This document shows, piece by piece, positions 25,893-34,149 of a stretch of DNA of 35,000 bases. A model generated the notes under the pieces. That model saw only the letters and a program-made list of their open reading frames with translations. It did no database searches and was not told where the DNA came from. The stretch comes from Symbiodinium natans (lineage: Eukaryota > Sar > Dinophyceae > Suessiales > Symbiodiniaceae). The number at the start of each line of letters is the position of its first letter. Position 1 is the stretch's first letter. Location of the stretch: positions 62,501 through 97,500 of the forward strand of contig CAJNDS010002617.1 of the NCBI GenBank assembly GCA_905221605.1, given 5' to 3'. A program made the position numbers and the translations under genes.

Positions 25893-26557
25893 TACTTGGA
25901 GGTTCATGGTTCCCTTTTAACAAAATATGACTGTACCTATAACCTATAACCCATTTGTAAGCCCCTTCAGTGCCCTGATATGGTGATAAATACAGTTGTA
26001 AGTACAGTTTTTATTTTAACGCTACGCGACCCGCCTCGGCCTGAGCTTCTGTCGGTTTAGGGTTTAGGGTGTAGGGCTTAGGGTTTAGGGTTTAGGGGTC
26101 AGGGTTTCGATGGGTTTCGTAGGGTTTGCTAAAGGGTTTGTGGCTTAGGGAGCAGGTGTAGGAAGTAGGGTTTAACTGCCTGGGTCGGTAGCTTCATGGC
26201 GACGATGGTGCTAGCCGGACAGCCATGCTCCCTAACACCCCAAACCCTAAAACCACAAAAGCATAAAACCTGAAACCAACGACCCTAACATCCTAAACCA
26301 ACAAACCTGAACATACAAGGGGCTGGGGCAGAGGGGGGAGGGGGGGGGGGGGGGGGCGGGGGTGGGGGGGGGGGGTGGGGGCGGGGGTGGGGGGGGGGGG
26401 TGGGGGGTGTGGGGGCGGTTTGCTCCCGGACACTTGTCGGCGACGGGGGGGTACCCATGTCAGGCCAAAAAGTGCAAAATAACAAAATAAAGAATCCAAA
26501 CACCTGCAGCCCAAGGCTTCGGCGGATTAGTTAGTAAGTAGCATGAACCTCCAAGTA
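25893..26557. mobile_element. Family A element apparently split by about 500 bp
   Basis: The left arm (tacttggaggttcatggttc, to about 26018) and right arm (attagttagtaagtagcatg...ccaagta, 26525-26557) are in correct orientation. Between them lie TTTAGGG repeats (26055-26110), degenerate C-rich repeats (26235-26310) and the poly-G tract. It could be one disrupted element or two fragments. Confidence 0.5.
26335..26415. repeat. Poly-G tract
   Basis: About 80 bp of G runs broken by single T, C or A, the strand opposite of the poly-C at 15100. Candidate G-quadruplex. Pro-rich - strand frames are artefacts. Confidence 0.9.
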
Positions 26558-26656
26558 GAGCATCTTGGGGTCTGTTGAGGGGTGCCTGCCTGTTGGGAAA
26601 CACCCATGTCGTTCTAAAGTTCTCCGGGCCTCAGTTCCTTGCAAACCCGATATCCT

Positions 26657-26815
26657 CTAAGGGTAGCTACAGGGTCCCTTAGTATGGGCCCCTAGAAGGG
26701 TACCTCCCTAAATATTCCCCTTGTATGCCCTACACAAATTATGTAGGGGCTCATACATCAGAACCCTTTATAAGAGGCAAGGGACCATATTAAGGACCCA
26801 TGAAGCTACCCTAAA
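26657..26815. mobile_element. Inverted-repeat element
   Basis: gggtagctacagggtccctt at the left pairs with aaggacccatgaagctaccc at the right; inner tatgccctacac... and gtaggggctcata also pair. About 158 bp, resembling family G in design but not in sequence. Confidence 0.55.
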
Positions 26816-26879
26816 GCCTAAGCCCTAAGCCCTAAGCCCTAAACCCTAAACCCCAAACAGAGATATCCCGCCCAGTTTA

Positions 26880-26944
26880 GGGTTATTGGGATCATCGGGG
26901 GTTTGGCGTTCGAGATTCCTGGAGCGAGAGAGGTTCCCCAGAGA
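26880..26944 (+). CDS. Exon of unrecognised protein
   Basis: After cagtttag|g the frame reads GIIGGLAFEIPGAREVPQR. The acceptor is a telomere-like TTTAG|GG. Borders 3' are uncertain. Confidence 0.45.
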
Positions 26945-27184
26945 GCCCTAACCCGCCTTGGTTAAGGAATAGACCATAAGCTATACAGGGATCCTTCTAA
27001 TGATTTCAGGTTTAGGGTTTGGGGTTTGAGGGATATATTGGGCCCCAGACCCTAGACCCTTTAGTGAAGGGGGTTTCGGCTCTTTGGGAGGTATATTCCT
27101 TCACTAGAAAAGGGTGTTGGGCCAGTTGGGTCTTGAGGGGAGCGAGCATGCACAATGCTTTCGCAGCAAGCAGTGTTGCTCTTC

Positions 27185-27345
27185 CCTAAACCCTAAGCCC
27201 TAAGCCCTAAACCCGAAACCCTAAACAACCCTAAACCCTAAACAACCCTAAACCCTAAACCCTAAACCCTAAACCCTAAACCCTAAACCCTAAACCCTAA
27301 ACCCTAAACCCTAAACCCTAAACCGAAAACCCTAAACGTGTAAAC
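27185..27345 (+). repeat. Telomeric array (CCCTAAA)n
   Basis: About 22 units with CCCTAAACAA variants. The unique island after it (27346-27416) reads NNRVVACAMRLQDLVRQS, a possible exon. Confidence 0.92.
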
Positions 27346-27412
27346 AATCGGGTGGTAGCCTGTGCCATGAGATTGCAGGACCTTGTCAGACAATCTTAAG
27401 GAGGCAGTGCCA

Positions 27413-27483
27413 GTCTAGGGTCTCTAGGGTCTCTAGGGTCTCTAGGGTCTCTAGGGTCTCTAGGGTTTAGGGTTTAGGGTTTA
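27413..27483 (+). repeat. 9-bp variant (ctctagggt)n then TTTAGGG
   Basis: Six copies of tctctaggg-type units followed by three TTTAGGG. A lengthened telomere variant expanded in place. A possible exon follows (MCAKEVSSARANPQPPSQ, 27486-27539). Confidence 0.88.
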
Positions 27484-27539
27484 ACATGTGCGCAAAAGAG
27501 GTTTCGTCAGCAAGGGCGAACCCTCAGCCTCCAAGCCAG

Positions 27540-27675
27540 CCCTAAACCCGAATTAAGCCCTAAGCCAGCCCTAAACCCTAAGCCCCTAAACCCCAAACCC
27601 CAAACCCTAAACCCCAAACTCTACACCCCAAACCCTAAGCCCCCAAAGCCTGAGCCCCTAAACTCTACGCCCCTA
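27540..27675 (+). repeat. Degenerate C-rich telomeric repeats
   Basis: CCCTAAG, CCCCAAA and CCCCTAAA mixtures leading into the family-D element. Confidence 0.8.
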
Positions 27676-27779
27676 CCCAGTGACTCCAATACCCTTAGTT
27701 AAGGAACATTCCTTGACACATGCCAAACGGTTCCTTCTATGGTTTAAGGAATATTCCTTGGTTAGTTGGAGTGCCTGGG
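27676..27779. mobile_element. Family D element, complete
   Basis: 104 bp with ends cccagtgactccaatac / ttggagtgcctggg and inner paired ttaaggaacattcc / ggaatattccttgg. The best-preserved D copy. Confidence 0.8.
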
Positions 27780-27783
27780 TAAG

Positions 27784-27955
27784 CCCTAAACCCTACACCC
27801 TAAACCCTAAGTCCTAACTAAACCCTAAACCCTAAACCCTAAACCCTAAACCCTAAACCCAAAACCCAAAACCCAAAACCCAAAACCCAAAGCCCTAAAC
27901 CCTAAACCCTAAACCCTAAACCCTAAACCCTAAACCTAAACCCTAAGCCCTCAAC
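27784..27955 (+). repeat. Telomeric array with CCCAAAA sub-block
   Basis: CCCTAAA units enclosing five CCCAAAA units (27858-27890). The island after it (27960-28026) reads PGLDFIVPMPGTTPTRKPLG in one frame, and a G-rich array (28026-28165) follows. Confidence 0.92.
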
Positions 27956-28274
27956 TACGGCCAGGCCTCGACTTCATTGTTCCAATGCCTGGCACGACGC
28001 CGACGCGGAAGCCACTGGGCGCGGTGTAGGGTTTAGGGTTTAGGGTTTAGGGTTTAGGGTTTAGGGTTTAGGCTTTTGGCTTTAGGGTTTAGGGTTTAGG
28101 GTTCAGCGTTTAGGGTTTAGGGTTCAGCGTTTAGGGTTTAGGGTTTAGGGTTGAGGCTTTAGGGCCCTGCTCTGAAACGCCAACAAACCCAAAGCCTAAA
28201 CCCTGAAACCCTGAAACCCTAAACTCCAACTCCGAACCCTGGCACACGAAGGGTGCCCTACGGTTGTTTACAGC

Positions 28275-28390
28275 TACTGAGCTACTGTAATATGGGGGTC
28301 GGAATAATTACTAATAGTATTCCTTCAGGGCTCCTTTCTCATTATACTATACTAACCTCCCAAAACCCTATTCTAAGTATTCAGGCCCTT
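28275..28390. mobile_element. Dispersed intronic repeat (second copy of 11935-12045)
   Basis: gggtcggaataattactaat...attatactatactaacctccc matches the segment upstream of the family-F element in kinase intron 6. Ends are drifted. Confidence 0.5.
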
Positions 28391-28645
28391 GAACCCTAAA
28401 GCCCAGACCCTAAACCCGAAACCCTAAACCCTAAACCCTAAGCCCCAAACCCCAAACCCGAAACCCTAAACCCTAGACCCTAAACCCTAAACCCTAGACC
28501 CTAAACCCTAAACCCTAAACCCTAAACCCTAAACCCTAAACCCTAAACCCTAAACCCTAAACCCTAAACCCTAAACCCTAAGCCCTAAACCCTAAACCCT
28601 AAACCCTAAACCCTAAACCCTTCACCCTTCACCCTTCACCCTTCA
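28391..28645 (+). repeat. Telomeric array with CCCTTCA terminal block
   Basis: About 33 CCCTAAA units, a few CCCTAGA, then four CCCTTCA units at the right edge. Confidence 0.94.
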
Positions 28646-28721
28646 AACCCCAAAGCCCTGCCAGCCTGTCTTGGGGTCAGAAGTCGAAAGCCCCAGAGCC
28701 CCAAAGCCTGAGGGAGACTGA

Positions 28722-28832
28722 TGCGAAAGCTGAGCCCCTCGCGCGCTGATGCGAGGTCCCGCGCCGGCTACGTGCAGGACGCAGCTGATGTGAATGCCGG
28801 TACCTTACGAAGTGGGGGAGCTCTGGAGGTCT
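28722..28832 (+). CDS. Possible first exon of cyclin-like gene
   Basis: ATG at 28722 opens MRKLSPSRADARSRAGYVQD, then AADVNAGTLRSGGALE before a GT (gag|gtcttg), phase 0, which would fit the acceptor at 28956. Basic and Ser-rich. The join is an inference; a GT donor at 28801 would not keep phase. Confidence 0.45.
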
Positions 28833-28955
28833 TGCATTCTTAGGTCAGGGGACCAAACCCCCCCCCCTGGGCTCCTCAAACAGGGAGGCGACTGACTCCG
28901 TAGATCTGAGCTCAATGAATGCTCACATTGGCTTGTTGTCCAGAGCGCTTTGCAG

Positions 28956-31760
28956 AATGTCCCTGGCACCCCTTCTGACCATGTCACCTACTGCTCAAGC
29001 TATTTTGGACCAAGAATGCTCAGCACTTGTAAAAAGCTACGCATGCCCATTCCGATGCTTGAGGGTCAACAAACCTCACAGAAGATCGATGCCCAGTACG
29101 AGCCGATGATGATTTCAGAGGATGTGGAGGAGGAATTGTTTCGTTTGGGTGCCTCCTCCGACACGATCAAAAAACTCCAAGAGTTTGATGACATGGTGCA
29201 CGAGCCGATGTCAGGCAACCTCGACGGGTCAATCCGCACCAAGGCTTTGCGTTGCATGTTCAAAATGCTTCAGGCAAATGGCTTGGCTGGGGAAAACACG
29301 TGGTTCAAGGCGGCCCTCCTTCTTGATCGTTTCTTAGGGCTACTTCGGAAGAATTTTTAACTTTTGGGCACTCTAATTCTTAAGAAGCAGCAAACATTAT
29401 ACAATTTTGCTAGGGTTCCAAGTTCAGTACAGGCTTGACGGCAAGCAGCTTCTTCCGCTTAGAACAGCTGCCGCTGACCTGCGTGTGCTTGACCAAGCTT
29501 GTCGTGAAGTGCATCTCCAGTGTGCCGAAGATGGCACATGAGGAAGACCCCAGTATCTTAGTAGCTGAGTGAGTACACTTTACACTTCTTGGGATACTCT
29601 AATCCCCTACAAAACTGAAAGTGTACACTTTTTAGGGGCTTCTGAACTTAGCAACTAAGACCCTAAACCCTAAACCCTGAACCCTAAACCCTAAACCCTA
29701 AACCCTAAGGTATGATCCTGATCAAAGACTTTGCCACATGGCTCGACTCCACGCAGAGCTCGGCGACTTCGGCAGTGTCCCTCGAGGCACTGAGGCTGCA
29801 TGAGGAGAAGCTCAGTAGCCCAGTGGTGCACTTTTTCCCCTTTTTTTGGTCCAAGGGTTTGGGGTTTAGGGTTTAGGGTTTAGGGTTTAGGGTTTAGGGA
29901 AAGGGTTCCTTTATCATAAGATGGTTGCTGGGCTACCAAGGAAGGTCTTGGGTGCACTCGACTGGCAGGTGGAAGTTGCCTGCACGGAGCCTTAAAAATA
30001 CTTGGAAATCATTTTTAATCTTTGGTTGCTATAGGGTTTAGGGTTTAGGGTTTAGGGTTTAGGGTTTAGGGTAATTCCTAAGGAACAGCCAAAGTTGTCA
30101 TTTTTTGCTCGGGTGCCAAGTTTCAGTATAGGAAAAGTGGTGCCTTGTCTACTTCACTCGCTTCGGACTGGTGGGCCGGGAGTTCCAGGCTCCTGTCCGG
30201 CAGTTGCATGCACAGGCTCTGCTGCTTGCGCGCGCCGTGATGATGTGCCTCGGTCATAGTTGGGTAACATGTTGCATGTTTAAGGGTACTTAAACCCAAT
30301 AAGGAATACGAGTTCAAACTTTTAATGCTATCCCACCCTAAGCCCTAAACCCTAAACCCTAAACCCTAAACCCTAAACCCTAAACCCTAAACCCTACACC
30401 CTACACCCTACACCCTACACCCTACACCCTACACCCTAAACCCTAAACCCTAAACCCTACACCCTAAACCCTAAACCCTAAACCCTAAACTCTAACTATC
30501 ATGTATGTATATATATATATATATCTATCTATTTATTTAAACCTTCGGGACTTTTCGCCAATCCGACCCCAATGTTCGTGACTTTTCACCAATCTGACCC
30601 CATGTTCGTGACTTTTCGGCCAATCTGACCCCAATGTTCGTGACTTTTCGACCAATCTGACCCCAATGTTCGTGACTTTTCGGCCAATCTGGCCAATCTG
30701 ACCCCAATGTTCGTGATTTTTCGGCCCCAGAAGGTTCAGTGGAAAACGTGTCCGAATTGGGTAGGTAAAATTCTCTGGGGTACGATGAAAATCTTTTATT
30801 TTCTTAATGTTATGGGATTCTTTGGGCGGGTGTTTTTTTTTCTAAGCCTGGAATGAATGCTAGAACAGACCCTCTAGACCCTAAACCCTAAACCCTAAAC
30901 CCTAAACCCCAAACCCTAAACCCTAAGCCCTAAACCCTAAACCCTAAACCCTAAACCCTAAACCCTGAACCCTAAACCCTAAACCCCCAACTGAACTAGG
31001 TGCTTTCCGATGCTGAGCCACAAGAAGCTGGCCGCTGGACTGTTTTGCCTGAGCTTCGTGTACTCGGGCTTACTGCCAATGGCCAGCTTGATGCCTTCGG
31101 ACATGAGTCTAGGTAGGCCCTTTGGGACATTTTCTCGGAAGGACGGTCTAGGGGTTTAGGGTTTAGGGTTTAGGGTTTAGGGTTTAGGGTTGAGGGTTTA
31201 GGGTTGAGGGTTTAGGGTTTAGGGTTATTCTAGGTAGGCCCTTGGGACATTTTATCTTTTCCCTTGTTTGGGTTGAAGGGGATCACATTCGGGAATATTT
31301 TCCCTTATTTGGGTTTAAGAGGATCATCTTCGGGAATATATTTTCCCTTACTTGGGTTCAAGAGGATCCTACTCGGGAATATTTTTTTCTCAGAGGGTTT
31401 TCGGGGGGCCATCCTAGGAATGCCGCGGAGTGGAGCGCGCTTTTGGCAGCCACCGGGAATGTGCCTCAATGCCGTTTGCCGCAGGCGATGACTTTGCGGC
31501 TTATGCACATGATCTGCCTGGCCATGAAAGAAGGGTGGCTTGGTACCCCAGTGGTACCCTTTACCCTTCATTAGGGTTACTGTATGGGTTCCCTTATAAA
31601 ACAACCAACCCCAAAAGGGTGCCCTTATTATAATATGGTTACTCGACTACCAAGGTGGGAAGACATCCGCGCTTGGTCAAGGCAAACAGTAGAAACCTTG
31701 GGCGAAACATTTCGTCAAGTTCGCATGTTTCACGATGGGCAAGGGCCGTGGAATGCCTAG
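28956..31760 (+). CDS. Cyclin-like protein, eight exons
   Basis: Exons: 28956-29337, 29433-29552, 29710-29806, 29941-29986, 30132-30263, 31000-31112, 31418-31537 and 31655-31760 (TAG). They total 1116 nt in consistent phase, 371 residues. After about 75 residues come acidic and helical segments (SEDVEEELFRLGASSD), then cyclin-box-like sequence: ENTWFKAALLLDRFL, LPLTCVCLTKLVVKCIS, HEEKVLGALDWQVEVACT, EKWCLVYFTRFGLVG. The order and spacing match the N-terminal cyclin fold (LLDRFL, then helix 3, then the LdW..T motif). A second helical half (LHAQALLLARAVMMC ... LRLMHMICLAMKEGW) may be the second fold. Cyclins bind and activate CDKs; partner and phase are not knowable here. Introns are families F, B, C plus telomeric arrays. 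The first junction is ambiguous by one base (GG or GC donor). Confidence 0.72.
29338..29432. mobile_element. Family F element forming cyclin intron 1
   Basis: ctacttcggaagaatttttaac...gctagggttccaagttcag. Same ends as 29987-30131 (atacttggaaatcatttttaa ... gtgccaagtttcagtata). The element fills the intron. Confidence 0.75.
29557..29709. mobile_element. Family B element plus telomeric acceptor, cyclin intron 2
   Basis: cttagtagctgagtgagtac...gaacttagcaactaag (29557-29659), followed by seven CCCTAAA-type units. The intron ends ccctaag|gtatg, so the telomeric array supplies the 3' splice site. gtat occurs at both exon borders. Confidence 0.75.
29807..29940. mobile_element. Family B element B3 forming cyclin intron 3
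   Basis: ctcagtagcccagtggtgcac...ggttgctgggctaccaag with six TTTAGGG units inside (29856-29900). GA donor, AG|G acceptor. Confidence 0.8.
29987..30131. mobile_element. Family F element forming cyclin intron 4
   Basis: GA donor (acg|gagcc) and cagtatag|g acceptor. The interior carries six TTTAGGG units (30034-30072) absent from the family-F copy at 29338-29432. Confidence 0.78.
30336..30490 (+). repeat. Telomeric array with CCCTACA sub-block (cyclin intron 5)
   Basis: CCCTAAA units enclosing seven CCCTACA units (30393-30440). Followed by a (TA)n stretch (30500-30535). Confidence 0.94.
30545..30725. repeat. 30-bp minisatellite in cyclin intron 5
   Basis: Six copies of ttcgtgacttttcggccaat ctgaccccaatg (unit about 30-32 bp) with one internal partial duplication (ctggccaat at 30686). 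Not telomere-related. Confidence 0.93.
31113..31417. mobile_element. Family C elements forming cyclin intron 6
   Basis: The GT-AG intron starts gtaggccctttgggacatt, is broken after about 45 bp by a TTTAGGG array (31150-31225), then restarts ctaggtaggcccttgggacatt. It continues through three units of ttcccttatttgggtttaagaggatc-type sequence to gggggccatcctag. Confidence 0.78.
31538..31654. mobile_element. Family B element B5 forming cyclin intron 7
   Basis: gcttggtaccccagtggtacc...tggttactcgactaccaag; GC donor, AG|G acceptor. The pentamer ggtgg is present at both borders, as expected of a target-site duplication. No telomeric insert. Confidence 0.85.
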
Positions 31761-32091
31761 ATATCTCGCTGTGCCTGTCGGCTCTCACCGATTCCTCCCA
31801 CGGTGTTACGTCGGTGATTATGGGCCAGGGCCAGAGGGAGGCGTCTGGAATTACATGCACCTTGTCTTGCGAAGAAGACTCCGCAGGAACGTCGACCTTT
31901 TTTTCAATCCCTCGACGGACTGTTGCGCTTGCTTCTGAAGGAAGCGCAAAGAAATTCGGCCGTTTAGCTGTGAGACTGTTTTCGCTTTCCTGCTTTGATC
32001 CGTGCCGGATGTTCCCCCATGTGTGGCGCGCGACCACTGCCGGCTTACATACAGGTGTCCTAAAGCACAGTCCCGCAGCTCTCTCCGAATG
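31761..32091. other. Probable 3' UTR of cyclin-like gene
   Basis: Frames on both strands are open through much of this region, including a 145-codon + frame that overlaps the last cyclin exon in another register. The phase-consistent exon chain stops at 31760, so these are treated as shadows. Confidence 0.4.
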
Positions 32092-32159
32092 ACCCTAAAC
32101 CCTAAACCCTAAACCCTCAACCCTAAACCCTAAACCCTAAACTCCTAAACCCTATTGCA

Positions 32160-32228
32160 AGGGATGGCTCACCTACCGAGCACGGCAGAGCAGGAAACTT
32201 ATTGCACTCGCAGCTTCCCGCCCTGCAC
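32160..32228 (+). CDS. Exon of unrecognised protein
   Basis: The frame reads GMAHLPSTAEQETYCTRSF then PPC, between a CCCTAAA array (32092-32155) and a family-A element. The exact donor is uncertain. Confidence 0.5.
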
Positions 32229-32398
32229 CCTTGGAGGTTCATGGGTAGTTATAAAGTAGGGTTTAGGGTTTAGGGTTTAGAGTTTAGGGTGTAGGGTTTA
32301 GGGTTTAGAGTTTCGGGTTACAAGTGTGGTAACGATACTTATAGCTCGACTTCGGGTACGCCTAACCCGACTGACATAACTACTCACGAACCTCCAAG
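32229..32398. mobile_element. Family A element A9 with internal TTTAGGG block
   Basis: cttggaggttcatgggtagttataaagtaggg runs at its TAGGG directly into TTTAGGG units (32258-32325). Resumes ttacaagtgtggtaacg and ends tactcacgaacctccaag. Confidence 0.8.
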
Positions 32399-32414
32399 CA
32401 AACTCGAAGCATGC

Positions 32415-32550
32415 CTAAACCCTAAACCCTAAACCCTAAACCCTAAACCCTAAACCCTAAACCCTAAACCCTAAACCCTAAACCCTAAACCCTAAACCCT
32501 AAACCCCAAACCCTGAACCCTGAACCCTAAACCCTAAACCCTAAACCCTT
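32415..32550 (+). repeat. Telomeric array (CCCTAAA)n
   Basis: About 19 units, upstream of the exon at 32569. The paired G-rich array is at 32660-32730. Confidence 0.95.
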
Positions 32551-32568
32551 TTTTTTTTTGACGCACAG

Positions 32569-32659
32569 CTTTGCATAGCCTCGCCAACCCAGAGTTGAAG
32601 ACGAAGCCGAGAAGGTTCATGGTTGAGAGCAGAGGATTCGGCATGTCATTTTGTGTATG
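32569..32659 (+). CDS. Exon of unrecognised protein
   Basis: Between cgcacag| and gtatg|gtttag. The frame reads LHSLANPELKTKPRRFMVES then RGFGMSFCVW. The GT donor is the first unit of the TTTAGGG array. One of the clearest exons of this gene. Confidence 0.62.
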
Positions 32660-32734
32660 GTTTAGGGTTTAGGGTTTAGGGTTTAGGGTTCAGGGTTCAG
32701 GGTTCAGGGTTCAGGGTTTAGGGTTTAGGGGTAG

Positions 32735-32809
32735 TTGCGTGTCTTCAACTCTGAGTCTCTCATGCGATCGCTCACGGACATGGTTCTGTCATTGGCCGAT
32801 CATCGCACG
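32735..32809 (+). CDS. Exon of unrecognised protein
   Basis: The frame reads RVFNSESLMRSLTDMVLSLA then DHRT, ending at a GC donor (cgcacg|gcctga) just before an in-frame TGA. TTTAGGG array upstream. Confidence 0.52.
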
Positions 32810-32986
32810 GCCTGACAGAGCAAGTTGCATGCCCAATCGCGCAGTGTGGAGACTGCAAAACGATGCCCATTTCGTCCCCCAAGGGCAGCCCTAAATCCTA
32901 AACCCTAGGCCCGAAACCCTAAACCCTAAACCCTAAATCCTAAACCCTAAACCCTAAACCCTACGCCGAACTAAACTTCCACCAAG

Positions 32987-33038
32987 GCTGCCGAAGGAGA
33001 AGAGAGGCAGCTTGCCGGTCAGCGGAAGGCCCTCCCAG
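32987..33038 (+). CDS. Exon of unrecognised protein
   Basis: Between caccaag| and ctcccag|gtttcg (GT donor): AAEGEERQLAGQRKALP. A CCCTAAA array upstream (32890-32965) and a TTTAGGG array downstream (33047-33085). Confidence 0.55.
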
Positions 33039-33097
33039 GTTTCGTGTTTAGAGTTCAGGGTTTAGGGTTTAGGGTTTAGGGTTCAGCACGCTGAGGG

Positions 33098-33230
33098 TAG
33101 GCCCTTCCTGCGACTCTCTTTACCTGCAGTGTGCTGTTTGGGGTTTAGCGCTTAGGGGTCTACAGTTTCATGGCTTATACCTCCTACTAAAGGGGTACTT
33201 ACCACGAAGCTGTAGGTAGGTGGAGTCTCA
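33098..33230. mobile_element. Family C-like start and spacer
   Basis: gtaggcccttcctgcgactc resembles the family-C left end. The rest to 33230 is unique, ending ctcaggtcagtggg. Confidence 0.4.
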
Positions 33231-33248
33231 GGTCAGTGGGCGTGTTGT

Positions 33249-33643
33249 ATGTCACCTTTTTGGGTTGAAGAGGTGTTGAAGGGCCAAGCCCGTGTGGTAA
33301 AGAGTTTGGTGCTAGAAGTGCTGCCTGTGCGCGTGGCTGTGCTTGAGATCCTGTGCGGAGCAGGCCTTTGGCAAGTGGTTCGACAGGCAGGACTAACGGG
33401 CATAGAACGCCTCGATCCACTCCCAGGCCCTTTGCTTCGGAGACAGAAGGTGAGGCCTACTTGCTGGGGTGCAGGCTGGCCATGGCGAGCCCAGCGGCAG
33501 CGACTGGCATTGGCCAGGCCGAGTTCGAGGCGTTGATCGCGCAGGTGCACGAGGATCGTCCTCTACCTCCTTTCTACTCGCGGTTGCCAGACACCTTCCG
33601 AAAGCGAGGGCGCAAAGCTTCCAGATCAGCCAGCTCCCTCTGA
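33249..33643 (+). CDS. 3'-terminal coding region of unrecognised gene
   Basis: From 33249 a frame reads WVEEVLKGQARVVKSLVLEV and on to LEILCGAGLWQVVRQAG. From about 33427, after ctcccag|g, another register reads ASETEGEAYLLGCRLAMAS, then IGQAEFEALIAQVHEDRPLP and RLPDTFRKRGRKASRSASSL before TGA. Both look coding, so a small intron or frameshift separates them. The C-terminus is basic. No family recognised. Confidence 0.5.
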
Positions 33644-33736
33644 CGTCAGTGCTCCCGGCGCAGCTGAGTATGAGTATGGGTTATGCTGTAACAATGCTAT
33701 ATGCCGGGTGGTTCAGGGTGGGTCTACCGCCACGCG

Positions 33737-33785
33737 ACGCGCGCGTAGGAGTGGGCCCGTGAAACGGGCCCACGACGCGCGCGAA
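33737..33785 (+). other. Strong hairpin in presumed 3' UTR
   Basis: gtgggcccgt-gaa-acgggcccac forms a perfect 10-bp stem with a 3-nt loop, and flanking cgcgcgcg/cgcgcgcg extends it past a small bulge. About 95 nt after the stop at 33643. Confidence 0.8.
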
Positions 33786-33794
33786 GAACGTTGC

Positions 33795-34090
33795 CACACC
33801 CTCAACCCTAAACCCGAAACCCTGAAACCGAAACCCTAAACCCTAAACCCGAAACCCTAAACCCTAATCCCGGAACCAAGCTCCGAACCCCTGAGCCCCT
33901 TCGACCAGAATCAGTCTGGTCAGCCGTGTCGCAACCTAGGGTTTTGGGTTTAGGGTTCGGGGTTTAGGGTTTAGGGTTTTGGGTTTAGGGTTAGGTAAAG
34001 TGTAGGGTTTCGGGTACACGGGTTGCACCTTAGTCACAGTTTCCAGGCCACACTTCCAGATCCGCTACACCCTAAACCCTAAACCCCTAA
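33795..34090 (+). repeat. Alternating C- and G-rich telomeric blocks
   Basis: C-rich 33795-33870, G-rich 33940-34015, C-rich 34068-34090, with unique islands of 60-70 bp between. The islands have no confirmed exon. Confidence 0.88.
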
Positions 34091-34149
34091 TAGTACCTCA
34101 CACCGCGTCAGGAGGGGACCCCTGAAGCGAGCGGCCCAGGACCAGCCCC

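Noticed and set aside
31655-32092. A 145-residue + frame as a separate gene
   Set aside because: It overlaps the last cyclin exon in another register; the phase-consistent exon chain stops at 31760.
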